Below the pieces are notes generated by a model. The model worked only from the letters and a program-made list of their open reading frames with translations. It was not told the DNA's origin and did not search any database. Shown in pieces: positions 25,351 through 36,909 of a DNA stretch of 64,000 nt (positions within the stretch are counted from its first letter, which is position 1; every line of letters starts with the position of its first letter). The stretch spans positions 62,001 through 126,000 of the forward strand of contig JAQFVV010013345.1 in NCBI GenBank assembly GCA_028023455.1, given 5' to 3'. Both the position numbers and the translations under genes were made by a program. Source of the DNA: Epiperipatus broadwayi. Taxonomy: Eukaryota > Onychophora > Udeonychophora > Euonychophora > Peripatidae.

Positions 25351-25579
25351 CCCTAAACACCTCAGTCTGGAGCAAGCATACACAGCAAGTACCATAATAA
25401 AGGGAAAAGATGGAAGATATAGAAAAAGAATTAAGCCAACTAGCTAAGAGGCAACAAGAAGACAGCTATCTAAATCACATTTGGACAGAATGCCAGGAGA
25501 AATCTGGAGGAAGAACTGTTTCAAAAGAGATAAGGGACAGGGGTGTTATATTATCAACTCCAAAAAGGCAAGGATGAAT

Positions 25580-26576
25580 GGAAGGCGATGATACCTCCAA
25601 AATAAGATGGTTCCTCATCAGTCACATGCATTGGTTATATAGCCATTATGGAACACCAAAAAACGAGTATTGCTTAAGACATTGGTTTTACTGGCCAGGG
25701 ATGCACCAGGATATTATCACTGTACTAAATCAATGTGAAGTATGTCAGCTATGAAACCACAGAATCAAGCATATGTCAGCCCAATGAAATCAATCATACC
25801 TGATGACCCAAATAAAATTATGGCTATAGATTTTTATGGCCCTTTCCCACCATTCAACAAAAAGAAATACCTACTAAGATTTGTTTTCGAAATGGGTGGC
25901 CACTTACCCTTTGTCATGCACCACCACTCGAGAAGTTACTAAGGTATTAGTCATTTTACATTTTCCAAAAGTAGGGAAGCCAAAGGCCATACTCTCAGAT
26001 CATGGAACCCCTTTTGTGTCTGAAGAATGGAACTGATGGGTCTCCAAACGAGGTATCAAGAACCTGTTAACATCAATCCGAAATCCCCAGAATAACCTCT
26101 GTGAATGAGTTATGGAGGAATTGGGTAGACTTCCATACCTATTTGCCAACAAACCAAAGGAGATAGGTTAAACAATTCCCTCAGACACTAAATTATATTA
26201 ATTGGTCTCTAAATGAATCCACCGGGTTTACTCCCATAAGATTACACTTTGGAAAACACCTTCCAAAATAAATCTTTCAGGGAGCCAAGAGGGAGCCATC
26301 GACCAGGATCTCGATAAAAGCTAAGACTCAAATACAATGAATGAGCACTAGGCATAAAAATGGAAGGGAGCCCCTAAGTATAGATTTGAAATAGGGGATA
26401 AAGTCATGGTTAGGATGCCCCAGAGTGATCCAGGGAAGTTCAAATTTAAGAAATTTTGTAATCTCTATTAAGGCCCTTTCGAAATTGTAGATTGCTGTGG
26501 GGATAATGCTTTCTGGGTGAGAACGAAACAAGGGATTAATGGCACATATAATGCTCAGTCTCTTTCAGATCTTTGA
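25580..26576 (+). pseudogene. Retroviral-type integrase, degenerate
   Basis: The N-terminal HHCC zinc domain is intact in one frame: HWLYSHYG ... FYWPGMHQDIITVLNQCEVC (25630-25750). The core then appears in pieces: IMAIDFYGPFPPF (first Asp), AILSDHGTPFVSEEWN (second Asp), and RNPQNNLCE followed by a stop and VMEELGRL (Glu). The C-terminal part carries NYINWSLNESTGFTPIRLHF and ends near 26576. The D, D and E residues can all be found, but stops and frameshifts separate them. It would insert the DNA copy into the genome. I see no chromodomain after it. Confidence 0.85.
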
Positions 26577-28249
26577 GCGCTGTGAGCACGCATCAGGTGA
26601 TGTTCAGATGATGTTTTGTTTTCTTTCTTTACTGACGTAAAAGGTATAAATGTGACATAGATGAAAATACGATTGTTAAAAAGCTTCATGACGTAGCTTT
26701 CAGAAAATGTTTATTTCAAAAAAAATTGGTTAAAATTTAAATTTTTGGCAGCAGTTTTAATCAACCACAGTATTTAATTCTTTTGTCTTTTTTAATAATT
26801 TTTGTACTTATCATGGAGTGATAAAAGACAAAAATTAATTTACGGGGCTACAGATGACATATCTCTGGTACTATTAAAAAATGGCTGACAGAAACAGTTG
26901 AATGTAATTTTGTTAGTAACATTTAAAATTTTTTATTTTTATTTTTTTAGTAAAAGCATAATATATTTTTATATAAATTATACTTTTTATTAATTATTTT
27001 TAGTTTGTAATTTGTGTGTGTTAATTATTTACGTTCGTATATAATTAATATCTAACGTAACTTTTAACGTTCTACACTTATAAAAATAATGTTTTTCAAA
27101 AAGTATAATTTATTATGAAAATCATTAATTATGTTTATATATATATAATATAATATGGTTTATAAGTAATTTGTTATAATTCCAATTCTTGTTTATGTTT
27201 TTCAAGTCTATAGCTAACAAATGATCTGTATGCAAATAAATTATATATACGTGATTCATGCTTTCGCTTTGGTATATGTTTCATAACATTATTTTCAAGT
27301 CAATAGCTAACAAATACACTATATGCAAATAAATTATGTCTATGTAGTACAATAAATATAATAAGATAGCATCACTTCTGTGCATAAAGAATATAAACAT
27401 CACTTTTGTGCATAAATAATATAAGAATCACTTGTGTGCATAAAGAATATAAGCATAACTGGTGTCCATAAAGAATATAAACATCACTGATGTACACAAA
27501 AAATATAAAATGAAAAGATGAAACTCATTTTATCATAGTGATATAGACAGTAGCCTACAATTTCTAGTTTTAGACAGACAAGAAGCCAGTTGCTATGATG
27601 ATTTCTTTTGTATCTTTTATTAGGATGAATCTTTTTCTTTATAGATGCCTTTGACATTTAGAACATTTGGGGTACAAGATAAAGATGAAGAAGTCATATC
27701 CGACTTCTTTTGGAGATTATGAAGTTGTGGATTATCTCAGGTAAGACATGTTATACATGTTTCGAAAGATAGTTTTGTGAGGAATGCAAAGAAATTATCA
27801 CTGAAGATGTATTTTCAATTTTAGTTAATGTTACTTATCATATTATGAACAAACAATAAAATAATAAGTATTTCGGATGTGAAAATTTCTTTTTTTCCTT
27901 ATTTTTTATATAGTTATCACTATTTATTTTATGTTTATTGTTTTCCTTAATGTTTCTAGTTTCTAGCAATGTAATTGTTTTTGCTCTAACATAATTAAAA
28001 CTGAAGTTATTGTGAAAATTATGTGTCAGGCCAGTATTTTAAAAAGTTCAATATGGCGGCTTGAAGCTGAAAGAGTTAAAACCCTATGGGAAAATAGCGA
28101 TTAATTCAAAATTGGCATAACTTTCATGCTAAAACTAATAATGTATTTAAAGTTAGAATATAAATAATTAAATAAGAAAATAAATAATTAAATAAGACCA
28201 TTAAAAAAGAATGGTTTCCTTTTTAACAGTCTCGTCAGGGACGGGGTAT
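26577..28249 (+). other. 3' untranslated part of the LTR element
   Basis: No envelope-like or other conserved ORF is visible. It holds a direct repeat of about 84-bp period (TCAAGTCTATAGCTAACAAA at about 27205 and TCAAGTCAATAGCTAACAAA at about 27295), a five-unit 28-bp tandem repeat, and just before the 3' LTR the purine-rich CAGGGACGGGGTA (about 28235-28248), the likely polypurine tract that primes plus-strand DNA synthesis. Confidence 0.65.
27370..27509 (+). repeat. 28-bp tandem repeat, five units
   Basis: Five consecutive 28-bp units follow the pattern CATCACTTCTGTGCATAAAG plus AATATAAA. All five have the same length and differ by a few substitutions each. It lies in the untranslated 3' part of the LTR element. 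Minisatellites here are a known feature of some gypsy elements, but a function is not shown. Confidence 0.88.
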
Positions 28250-30777
28250 TGTGCCAGTCTGTGTATAATGGCCATGCACAAAATGGCTGTTGCTAAAGAT
28301 TCAGCACAGCTAAAATTTATCAGATTAAAAGTGTAATTTTAACAGATCTATTAAATCATAATTTAGATGTGTATTTGGAGGTACTTATATATGGTACATA
28401 AATAAATGGGTTTGGTCTATTCCTATTTACACCCACAGTACAAGTGTATGTAGTATATATGTTAATAAATTTATTCACACAGCAAATCTATATCATAAAA
28501 GGAAAACTGAGCTTATAACATTTGTTTATGTGTGGAACAGTTTTTTTTTTTGTATTTAAATTTATTATTATTTGTAAATGTTCCAATAGACATATATAGA
28601 AATGTACTTTTTCTTTTTCCTAAAAATTGTTTAAATAGCGTTTAAATAATTTTGTACTTGGTAATTAATATTGATTTATAAAAAAAAAAGAAAACCTTTT
28701 ATCAATTGTAATCTACTTTTAGCAGAAAAAAAATGTTTTGTATTAAAATTTGTTCTGGTTGATTGTGGATAAAGATAAAATCAAAAAGTCAATTTTATCT
28801 AAAAAGAATGTAAACACAATAGGTGGTGTAATTAATCAGTATGGAAGTTGTACAAATTCCAATATTAGAGAAATCGTGCTTTAAGACATAAAAAGTGAAA
28901 GAATGTAGGAAAATTAATATAAAAGTATAGTTGTATTATTGGCTGATGAAATAGTTTGTAGGGAGGTATTACAATTGTACTAATTGGGCCATATGTGCTA
29001 CTTACTTGGGGCATTGAGGTCAGTTGTTCCTAGCTTGCCAAAGCAGATGTTTAAGAAAATAAAAAAACTTTATTTCCAGCTTGTCCCAGAAATAGGATGA
29101 TCTATGTTTGCTAAAATAAGAGTTGGCTCCAGCATGTCTAAGTAATGGAATGGTATATGCTTGCAGAAGATAACAAAGCAGAAAGAAAGGAGAAATATTA
29201 TGTGTTTGAAAAAGAATGATAGTGGTATCTGGCTGGTCTAAAGAATAGAAAGAAGAAAGGAAATTTGAAATTAGCTTTTTGAACATGGGAGGATCATTAA
29301 GGGATTTTAAAAAAGTTATCAGCAGTATGAATCCCATATCCATTTAATAAAAAAAACAAGAAGAATCAGATTTAGAGAATTTAAATTTGTATTTGACCTA
29401 CGTGTCGAGCATAATTTTTAGTCACCAGCAAGTATTCGTATAGCTGAGGTGTATAATAAGTCTGCTGTGAAAGCAATATATATATATGTATCTACATGAG
29501 AATTATATTCACTGACCCTATAATCAAAAAGATGGCCTTATTGTTTGTTCCAGTTTACTACACTATCATGGAGTAGACTTCTAGCCGCAGTGCACCACCT
29601 GTTCATCCATCAAGCCTGAAAATGCCATAGGAGAAACAGCTGACCCTGAATAATAAAAAAAAGGACTCATACGTGTATTGGTGAAAGAAAGCCCTGTCTG
29701 CCCTGTTAAATAGCCATGTGGTCCATGTTGGAGTTGAACTTAATGAAAGTACAAGTTCAGATGAGTGTATATATATATTTTTTATCTTCTCTATTTTTAT
29801 ATAATATTAAAGTTTCTTTTTTCTTAGATATATAAATAATTACTGGGTTTTCATTTACTCGTATATTATCAAGATTGACCTTTGTATTTAAATTGTTTTT
29901 TTTTTTTTGTAATATATCTGATATTTGCTGTATACATTTGATTTCTGAATTTATTATGTTAAAGTGGAAAAGGCATATAGATTATGCCCATTGTGCAATC
30001 CTTTAAATATTTTTTTGGAATATATACGCATTTGTTTCTGTAAATGAATTTCCAATTTACTCCGGTAATATCTCATTAACATTATATTTTCATTATTTGA
30101 GATATGAACTGGATTAAATTATATTTTTTTATATGTAATTGATGGAGGGAGATATAAAATAATCTGGGAATAATAAATAGTAAATTTCATAGTTAAATTG
30201 TCTACAGTTTTCTTTACTTGGTTTTGAGGTACTATTGATTCGTTAGCAGATAGAATTGTAGTTATTTAATCAAAGTGCTAACCCACTTAGTAACCTGAGA
30301 TGTACATAAATCATGTAATTGAGCTAGGCAGGGATAACTTACTGAGGAGTTGGATTGTTTCATTTATTCCAGTCCTAACTTATTAACGTATTAATATATG
30401 ATAATGACCATTCATATTTGCACACTCTTTCAGGAGAGACAAGGAGAATAAATAATATCGTTCTTGAATGAGAGTGGTGCTAGAGGCTGAAGTAAAACAT
30501 ATTGGTGTTCTTAGAGGTGTGTAAAGACTCCAAATGGTCAACGTATAGTTAATCAGACGATTGTGAAATAATTTGACAGGGAAGGCTTCGATTGACCTAA
30601 TTTTAGGTTCAATCTACTTCCTCTAATAATTCTTTAGAGATATTTATTTATGTTTAATCAACAATATTTTCGAAGAATTGTTATAGATTTCCCATTTTGT
30701 AACATATGTCACTTCATGCTCGGTGCAGTATGTGGGTCTAATTGTATAAGACCACTGGTGGATTTCGAACCGGTACA
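28250..30777 (+). repeat. 3' LTR with the empty hAT site
   Basis: It starts TGTGCCAGTCTG and ends CGAACCGGTACA, 2,528 bp. It is collinear with the 5' LTR apart from the hAT insertion and small indels. It retains CTTTAAGACATAAAAAG at 28879, the uninterrupted form of the site that is split at 17888 in the 5' LTR. An antisense ORF of about 105 codons is open in both LTRs (29343-29020 here, 19926-19609 in the 5' LTR). It resembles nothing I know and may be chance. Confidence 0.93.
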
Positions 30778-30783
30778 ATATAT

Positions 30784-32250
30784 CTATTTTTTTTTTTAAA
30801 TTAAATTACAACACTTGGTAGGTACAGAATTCATGTTATGTGTTATATATTGTTGATTCACAATCATTTCATGTTATTTCAGTGTGAATTACTAATTAAC
30901 TAGTATAAATTATTTTATCTATCATATGTATTTAAACTTAGATTGGGGAACTTAAATAGATCATTTTCAGCAGAAATAAATCACAATAATATTATAGATG
31001 AGATAATGGATATTTAATTTAGGATCATTTCAAATCACTAATATTTTTTTTATTTTTTTTATTTTTTGTATATTTCATGATTTTGTAAATAATAAGTGTA
31101 ATAATGGATTTCTACTATAGAGTAAAGGGAATTGAACTCTAAAATTATTAATTGATAGTGGCTCATATTTGACACATACATTAATTATTTTGTATTATTA
31201 TTGTTAAAATATTTTATATTTTTTAATTTATTTTATCATTGTTAATAAATGTTAAATAGTTTACATTATTCGGTCTCTGATTTATTGAGTATTTTTCATG
31301 TTTCAAATGTAATTAGATGAAACAGTATTGCATGTATATAATTACAATCCATATTTATATAATTTGAACAAATAAAAGAAATAGTGTTTTATGAATCAGA
31401 TAAAATATGGATGGATTCAATGCTCCCACTAATAACAAATTTAAAATGATGACAGAAAATATGAAATATTGGTGCAAGTTGATGTTCCTGAATTATCTCA
31501 AGTGGATCTTGAGGTGCAAAGCCAAACTCAAAATGATTGGCTGGATTGCTGATTATTGGATGAAAAAAAAGATTTTTGCTTTAGATTTGACATATGTAAA
31601 ATAAAAAAATTATGATAAAATTTGTTATAGTATTGGAAAAGCTGCTTTAAATTTCATTTAAATGATATTTGAATATAATTTTCGTTAAATATTTGAAATA
31701 CAGGCATTCTTCACTGAAAGTCTGAGTTCAAATCCTCTATATTTATAATTTTCTTTAGTAAAAAAACTTGATAAGAAGTGAATTCCAGCATTTTTTTATT
31801 TAAAAAAAGCCCTGATTCTGTTATAATATTTCACATATGTGTTAGTTTGTCAATAACTTTCTAACTTGTAATCTGATCAAATAACATGTACAAAGGAACT
31901 TCTAACAAACTTAAGTGATAAATTTATAATTTCAAAATTTTGATTATTTTCTGCTTATTATACATATCATTTATTGTCCAGATTTCATCGAGACAAGTGT
32001 CACTATCATTTATTGTCCAAATTTTATTGTTACAAGTACTGTAAAGTGTCATATTATACACATCCCTTTTTTTTTTTGATTTCCTATCATACACATAGTA
32101 TTTTTGATTTTAAGTGATGAATACATGTAGTTTTTACTTTGCTTTTCTTTCCATGGTGTAATTCATATGACATACTTTTTCTTTTTTGTTAAGCAGAAAA
32201 TACTCAAAATTTGTGATTTACCAGCTATCGAGTTAAAGGTAGTCCACTAC
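30784..32250. other. AT-rich DNA, nothing securely recognised
   Basis: No coding match was found. A 39-bp unit containing ATCATTTATTGTCCA occurs twice in tandem (31966 and 32005). The segment at about 31825-31925 resembles 33650-33765 on the other side of the Merlin relic (shared words TTCACATAT, AATAA-TTTCTAA-CTTG). Confidence 0.45.
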
Positions 32251-33041
32251 TTTAAAAAAAAGGATCCTACTAATTTAAAAAGTGTGCCCCCAATGGCCAT
32301 GGTATGGCCCTTTATATATACACTTTGGACAAACAGTGGCATTGTTATGTTTGAGGTTGTAATACTAAAGTATGCCTTCATAAGGGAATGTAGTTGTAGG
32401 GTTCAAGAACACATTTTGATGACACTATGATTTATTTATTTCTGGTCATAAAAATTAACACCAATTGAATAGCAAAAAGCATGGCTGAATATAGCAGATA
32501 AAAACTGTAAAAGACTTGAATAATTATATGAGGGAAGTTTGCACCTCTGCAATGTTAGTCCAAGAAAAACATAAAATTGGAGGCTCTACCAAAGTTGTTA
32601 AAATAGATGAGAGCCTTTTCAATAAATGAAAAAATCAAGGCAGACAAAATATTTCTGGAATAGTGGTATTTGGGGCTTCTGCAGGAAGACTGATGACTAT
32701 TTCATCATGGCAATTGAGGATGATGAAAGCAATCAAACAAAATATGGAAGAGGGCTTAACAATTTATTCAGTTTGGTGGAAAATGTATAAAACTAAGGAA
32801 TTATGATCTACTGGATACAAACATTTTCATGTCAACCATAGATGCAACTTTGTCCATTCAGAAAACAGTGTTAGAAAGACTTTGGGATGCAGCAAAATAG
32901 CATAATAAACAACACCAAGAAACAGCATGTCAGCACTTCAATTCATATTTGGTGGAATTTATGTGGCAGAGACTGCACAAAGAAGATAACACTTTTCTTT
33001 GCATTCTGGACAATATCAAAAAAGTCAGTCCACCACCGTGA
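32250..33041 (+). pseudogene. Merlin (IS1016/ISXO2-type) DDE transposase, nearly full-length relic
   Basis: The plus strand, read across three frames, gives the whole domain order of Merlin/ISXO2 transposases. The N-terminal zinc-ribbon-like part is KKCAPNGHGMALYIYTLDKQ followed by WHCYV (about 32277-32355), then KVCLHKGM. After a frame change come KTVKDLNNYMREVCTSAMLV, KIGGSTKVVKIDESLFNK (first catalytic Asp in IDES), VVFGASAGRLM, GLTIYSVWWKMYK (the SD-W motif, Asp replaced by Val), GYKHFHVNHRCNFVH, and in a third frame VLERLWDAAK (catalytic Glu region) and NSYLVEFMWQRLHKED. It ends with a plausible natural stop at 33039-33041. Two frameshifts, at least four stops and the lost second Asp make it inactive. 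I could not find its terminal inverted repeats. It would have moved the element by cut-and-paste. Confidence 0.88.
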
Positions 33042-34983
33042 TTCTGTTTTGATAAAAATTTACTAATTATTTTTCCATTTTGATAAAAGTTTATTCTTTT
33101 TTTTTTAACAAAATAAATTTAGTTATATATATTTTTTGATCCAAATCCTATACAGGTGTTATATCGCATAAACATGTGTCATTTAATTTTCCATTTTGTA
33201 ATTTCTGCTAAAGATGTAGTTTTTTCTTAACTGTCCATTTTGTTACATTTTGAGAATTCATGTTATATATACATGGTAAGAATGTTTTGATTTTAAGCAA
33301 ATGAATAGATATAGCAGTATTTTTTTAATATATATTTTATGTATTTTTTTGGTTAATTTTGCTTTAGGATCCTTCTGTGAGAGTTAATATGTATAGTACT
33401 TTTTAATTTTAAATCAAATTTGGGAATCATTGGACGTGTTTGTAATGGCAAAATGCTGCACCTTTCTCCAATGGAGGTATGTTTGTGATGGAAAAATGCT
33501 GTATTACAAAGTTACAACTGCCTGTTTTTATTTAGTATCATAATGTGTTTCTTAATTTTTTATACAAATTTATACTTTTTGTATTGTTTAGAATTTATTT
33601 TTTTCAGGTTTACATAATAGTCTGGGGAATTTGTGTTATAGATTAGAACTGCTATGATATTTCACATATATACATCAGTCTGCAATAATTTTCTAAACTT
33701 GCAAAAATGTCATGAAGTAAGGTGTATATGGAGTCTAATTTTAAAAATGTATCACTTAAGTCTGTCACATTTTCCTATGTACATGTTACTTAATGACATC
33801 ACAAGATTTGAAAGTTATTGGTGGATTAATACATATATGGAATGTCACAGCAGATCTAATACATAGATACCAATAATGTATTTCAAAAATAGGTATAAAA
33901 TGAAAGCATGTGAAGTTAATTAAATTTTTTTTTAAATAGAAAAAAATATAAACATTGAAATTTATATATTAATGAATATATTTTTATTATTTCATGTTTT
34001 TCAATATAAAATTAACCAAATGATAATAAAATATGATAGAAATGTAAGAAAATTTTGAAGTTGTATATATATTAGTTTTTATAATGCAAAAATAATAAAT
34101 GTTTTTTTTAGAAAATAGTAATTTAATGTTGATGATAAAGGGGTATATATGATAAATTTGATGTCATATTAAATAGTAAAAATAATATTTGGAAAAAAAA
34201 TTGTATGGTTTTTTTTATGTTGACTGAAGGATGAAAATTGTTTGGTGAATTGCACTGATTGATAAAAGAAGAGAAAATTAATCCCAAATATATGATTTGA
34301 TCATTGAATATAATTTATTTGCTGCAATTTTCATTAGATATAAGAAAGTGAATCACCAAAGATGGCATTACTAATAAAGATTTCATAACTGGATATAGAT
34401 TCAATGAGAATAAGTTAATTTTATGATTAAATTTGATTTAAGTGATTGATTTATTTTAACTTTTAATAGATAGAAAAAGTTCCTAAAAATACTGTATGAA
34501 ATAATTTTAATTCACCGTCTTTTTTTTTTAATAGAGTGAAAAAATTTAAATACTATTAGATGAAATAGCCTTTTATAAAATATTGTAAAAAAATTTTTAT
34601 AACAGTTATAATTTTTTGACAGCAGCTAACTTGTCAAAGTTTTTGCTTCTAAAATATTATATTATAATACTAAACTTTTATAATAATAGAAAAATAGCTG
34701 ATCCATAGATTCTTAGTGATAAGTATAATATTCTGCATTTTCATGAAATAAAAAGTTTATAAAATTGATTATATAAATATTGTATTGTCAGAATAAATTA
34801 TGACAAAAACTGGTAAGATAATAATGTTTTCATGCTTACACCCTATTACTTTTTATTTAATTACTTTGATTAAGTAAAATAACATACATGTTGGAATGGT
34901 ATGTGTATAGCATGGAAATACAGGTTGTATTGGAGTTATGATGAAGATGATCATCACAAATATCTCCATCAATGACCATGAAA
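33042..34983. other. AT-rich DNA, nothing recognised
   Basis: Short ORFs only. The segment at 33650-33765 resembles 31825-31925 (see there). The rest is poly-A/T rich without repeats or motifs I can support. Confidence 0.5.
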
Positions 34984-34987
34984 TTAA

Positions 34988-35223
34988 ACAAGCAAAACTC
35001 TCCATACAGTAGTGCCACTCAGTGTCAACCAGAGTAATCAATGGATGCCAGAAGGCTTGTGCATAAAATCCCCATCTAGTGCCTACTCATCTAATATCCC
35101 ATGATGAAGACCACAAGCCAGAAACTAGTCTCTAGATGGGGATTTTATGCACAAACCTTCTGACATCCATTGATTACTCTGATTGGCACTGAGTTGCACT
35201 ACTGTATGGAGAGTTTTGCCTGT
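34988..35223. mobile_element. MITE with long inverted arms, TTAA-flanked
   Basis: Arms of about 85 bp face each other. The left starts ACAAGCAAAACTCTCCATAC; the right, in reverse complement, starts ACAGGCAAAACTCTCCATAC. Both continue through GTAATCAATGGATG and ATAAAATCCCCATCTAG. TTAA borders both ends (34984-34987 and 35224-35227), which is the target preference of piggyBac-type elements. The loop of about 55 bp is non-coding. A half copy lies at 4417-4490. The superfamily assignment rests only on the TTAA flanks. Confidence 0.82.
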
Positions 35224-35227
35224 TTAA

Positions 35228-36803
35228 TAACAGTTATGTGCTAGCATAAGAAATAGTGATCATGTGATGTTCAATGACTATGAACAAATATAAGTATTGG
35301 AAACCATTGTGATAAGCATATCATCACCAGCAATTATCATCAAAAATCAATAGGCATTTTTATGACTGAATTTAAAAGAGATACATCATAAATTCTAGGC
35401 TAATCATCATCTAACCAATGTCAAACTTAATGCCTAATATTATAAAAATATTTTATTGATATTTTATCTACATGCACATGCATAAATGCTAAAATTATAA
35501 TGATAATTCTAAATCATGCTGGGATCACTATAACAATGCTGATCATCACTAATGCTCTTGCCAACTATCATGAGTGTACTGGTTATTTATAAATTAATTA
35601 TCAAATCTATAAAATAAAGTGGAGTAGTGGACTTTAAAGGTAATCTTTATCTTGAACCACCCAAGTAATCTTACAGAGAACATATGAATGTTCACACATA
35701 TATGTACCCCCTTCACACACACACATATATATATACACACTTTGGGGTCGCAAAGTTTCTAAGAACTGTGATTATGAACAAGAGAAGATATACATATATC
35801 AAAATATGTTCTAATATCAAATAACTTCATTGGAATAATTTAAAATAATGACTAACAAATTTATTAATTATAAATAATAATCTTAAAAATGAAAAGTCTA
35901 GTAAGTATTCTATAATAAAAATAAATTATTCTGATTTTGATTTACAAATAATGATATTATTTCTATAGAAAAATAATTCAAGCAATTACATTTACAAAGA
36001 TATATAAATAAATGTTTTATATAATGCATATATATAAGCGCACGCATGGTCATATATAGTAAAACAAAATATTTTAATAATTGTTAAATTAGTAAAGATT
36101 ATTCTATCTTAATAATACATAACAAATGAATTTAAATATATATGTGCATATCTAGATATGCACACATACTACACATTTGACGATAACAAATTCATTAAAT
36201 CTAGTCTTAATTTTATTTTAACAATATATGGTAAACATATCTATAATAAATGCACTTACACATATGCTTTTTTGAATATAAAATATTTCCAATTATCAAT
36301 TTTAGATTTGTATTTAAAATTATTTTTAACAATATCTTGATTACTTAAAACCTAATGTTTCCTCTGCCATTAACACATTAGTCAATTTATTATAATTTGT
36401 CTAAATCTAAACAAGACTTTTTCAAATAACATAATAGAATTTTAATAACACATTTTTTAACGCCTTTTTTTAATCCTTTAGAGATAAACTGGGCACTTTT
36501 ATTTTTCATTCAAAATATTTTCTAGCTAATAAGATAATTTATTCAGTTGACTCCAAAGTAAAGAAAAATAAATTTTTATTATTTGGAAAATTAAATATCT
36601 GAAAGAATATGTCAATTTATTTATCAGCCAATTTATTCCGTATACCTCACACCTTCATTAACTATATAGTAGATATCATGCATGGACAGATTGGCAGTAA
36701 TTTCTTTTGTTTGTGCTTCATATGCATATATAGTCGTGCATAGAAACATGCATAACACTAGCTGAAAACTCTATAATGTTTTTAAATGCCTTGTATCTCT
36801 ATT
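35228..36803. other. AT-rich DNA with CA/TA microsatellites
   Basis: A compound (CA)n(TA)n(CA)n tract lies near 35712-35742. No coding sequence or further repeat family was recognised. Confidence 0.5.
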
Positions 36804-36909
36804 CTTTCAGCTACACTCCCCTTTTAAATAAAGAAAAGCAACCCATTCTTTTTGAATGGGCTGCAGAATTCAAGCTTTTCTTTATTTAAAGGAGGAATAT
36901 ATCTGAAAG
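36804..36909. repeat. Foldback hairpin of about 106 bp
   Basis: Ends CTTTCAG and CTGAAAG enclose arms with TTTAAATAAAGAAAAGC on the left and GCTTTTCTTTATTTAAA on the right, and an inner ACCCATTC/GAATGGG pair. It may be a very short MITE. No flanking duplication is clear. Confidence 0.65.

Larger units (their letters stand above)
17200..30783 (+). mobile_element. Ty3/gypsy LTR retrotransposon, complete but defective
   Basis: The element runs from 17206 to 30777 on the plus strand. Direct LTRs starting TGTGCC and ending GGTACA bound an internal region with a primer binding site, remains of gag, protease, reverse transcriptase, RNase H and integrase in the Ty3/gypsy order, and a non-coding 3' part. 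The 6 bp on either side (17200-17205 and 30778-30783) are both ATATAT, compatible with a 4-6 bp target duplication, though the AT-repeat target makes the exact length ambiguous. I see no envelope-like ORF between integrase and the 3' LTR. Every coding domain has frameshifts or stops, and the two LTRs differ by scattered substitutions and small deletions (a few per cent by eye), so this is an old copy that cannot make its own proteins. The integrase style (DFYGP, an LG-R block after the active-site Glu) resembles gypsy lineages common in arthropods. That lineage placement is inference. Confidence 0.93.

Noticed and set aside
26577-28249. Envelope-like gene of the LTR element
   Set aside because: No ORF of useful length, no signal peptide or transmembrane pattern. 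The space holds tandem repeats instead.
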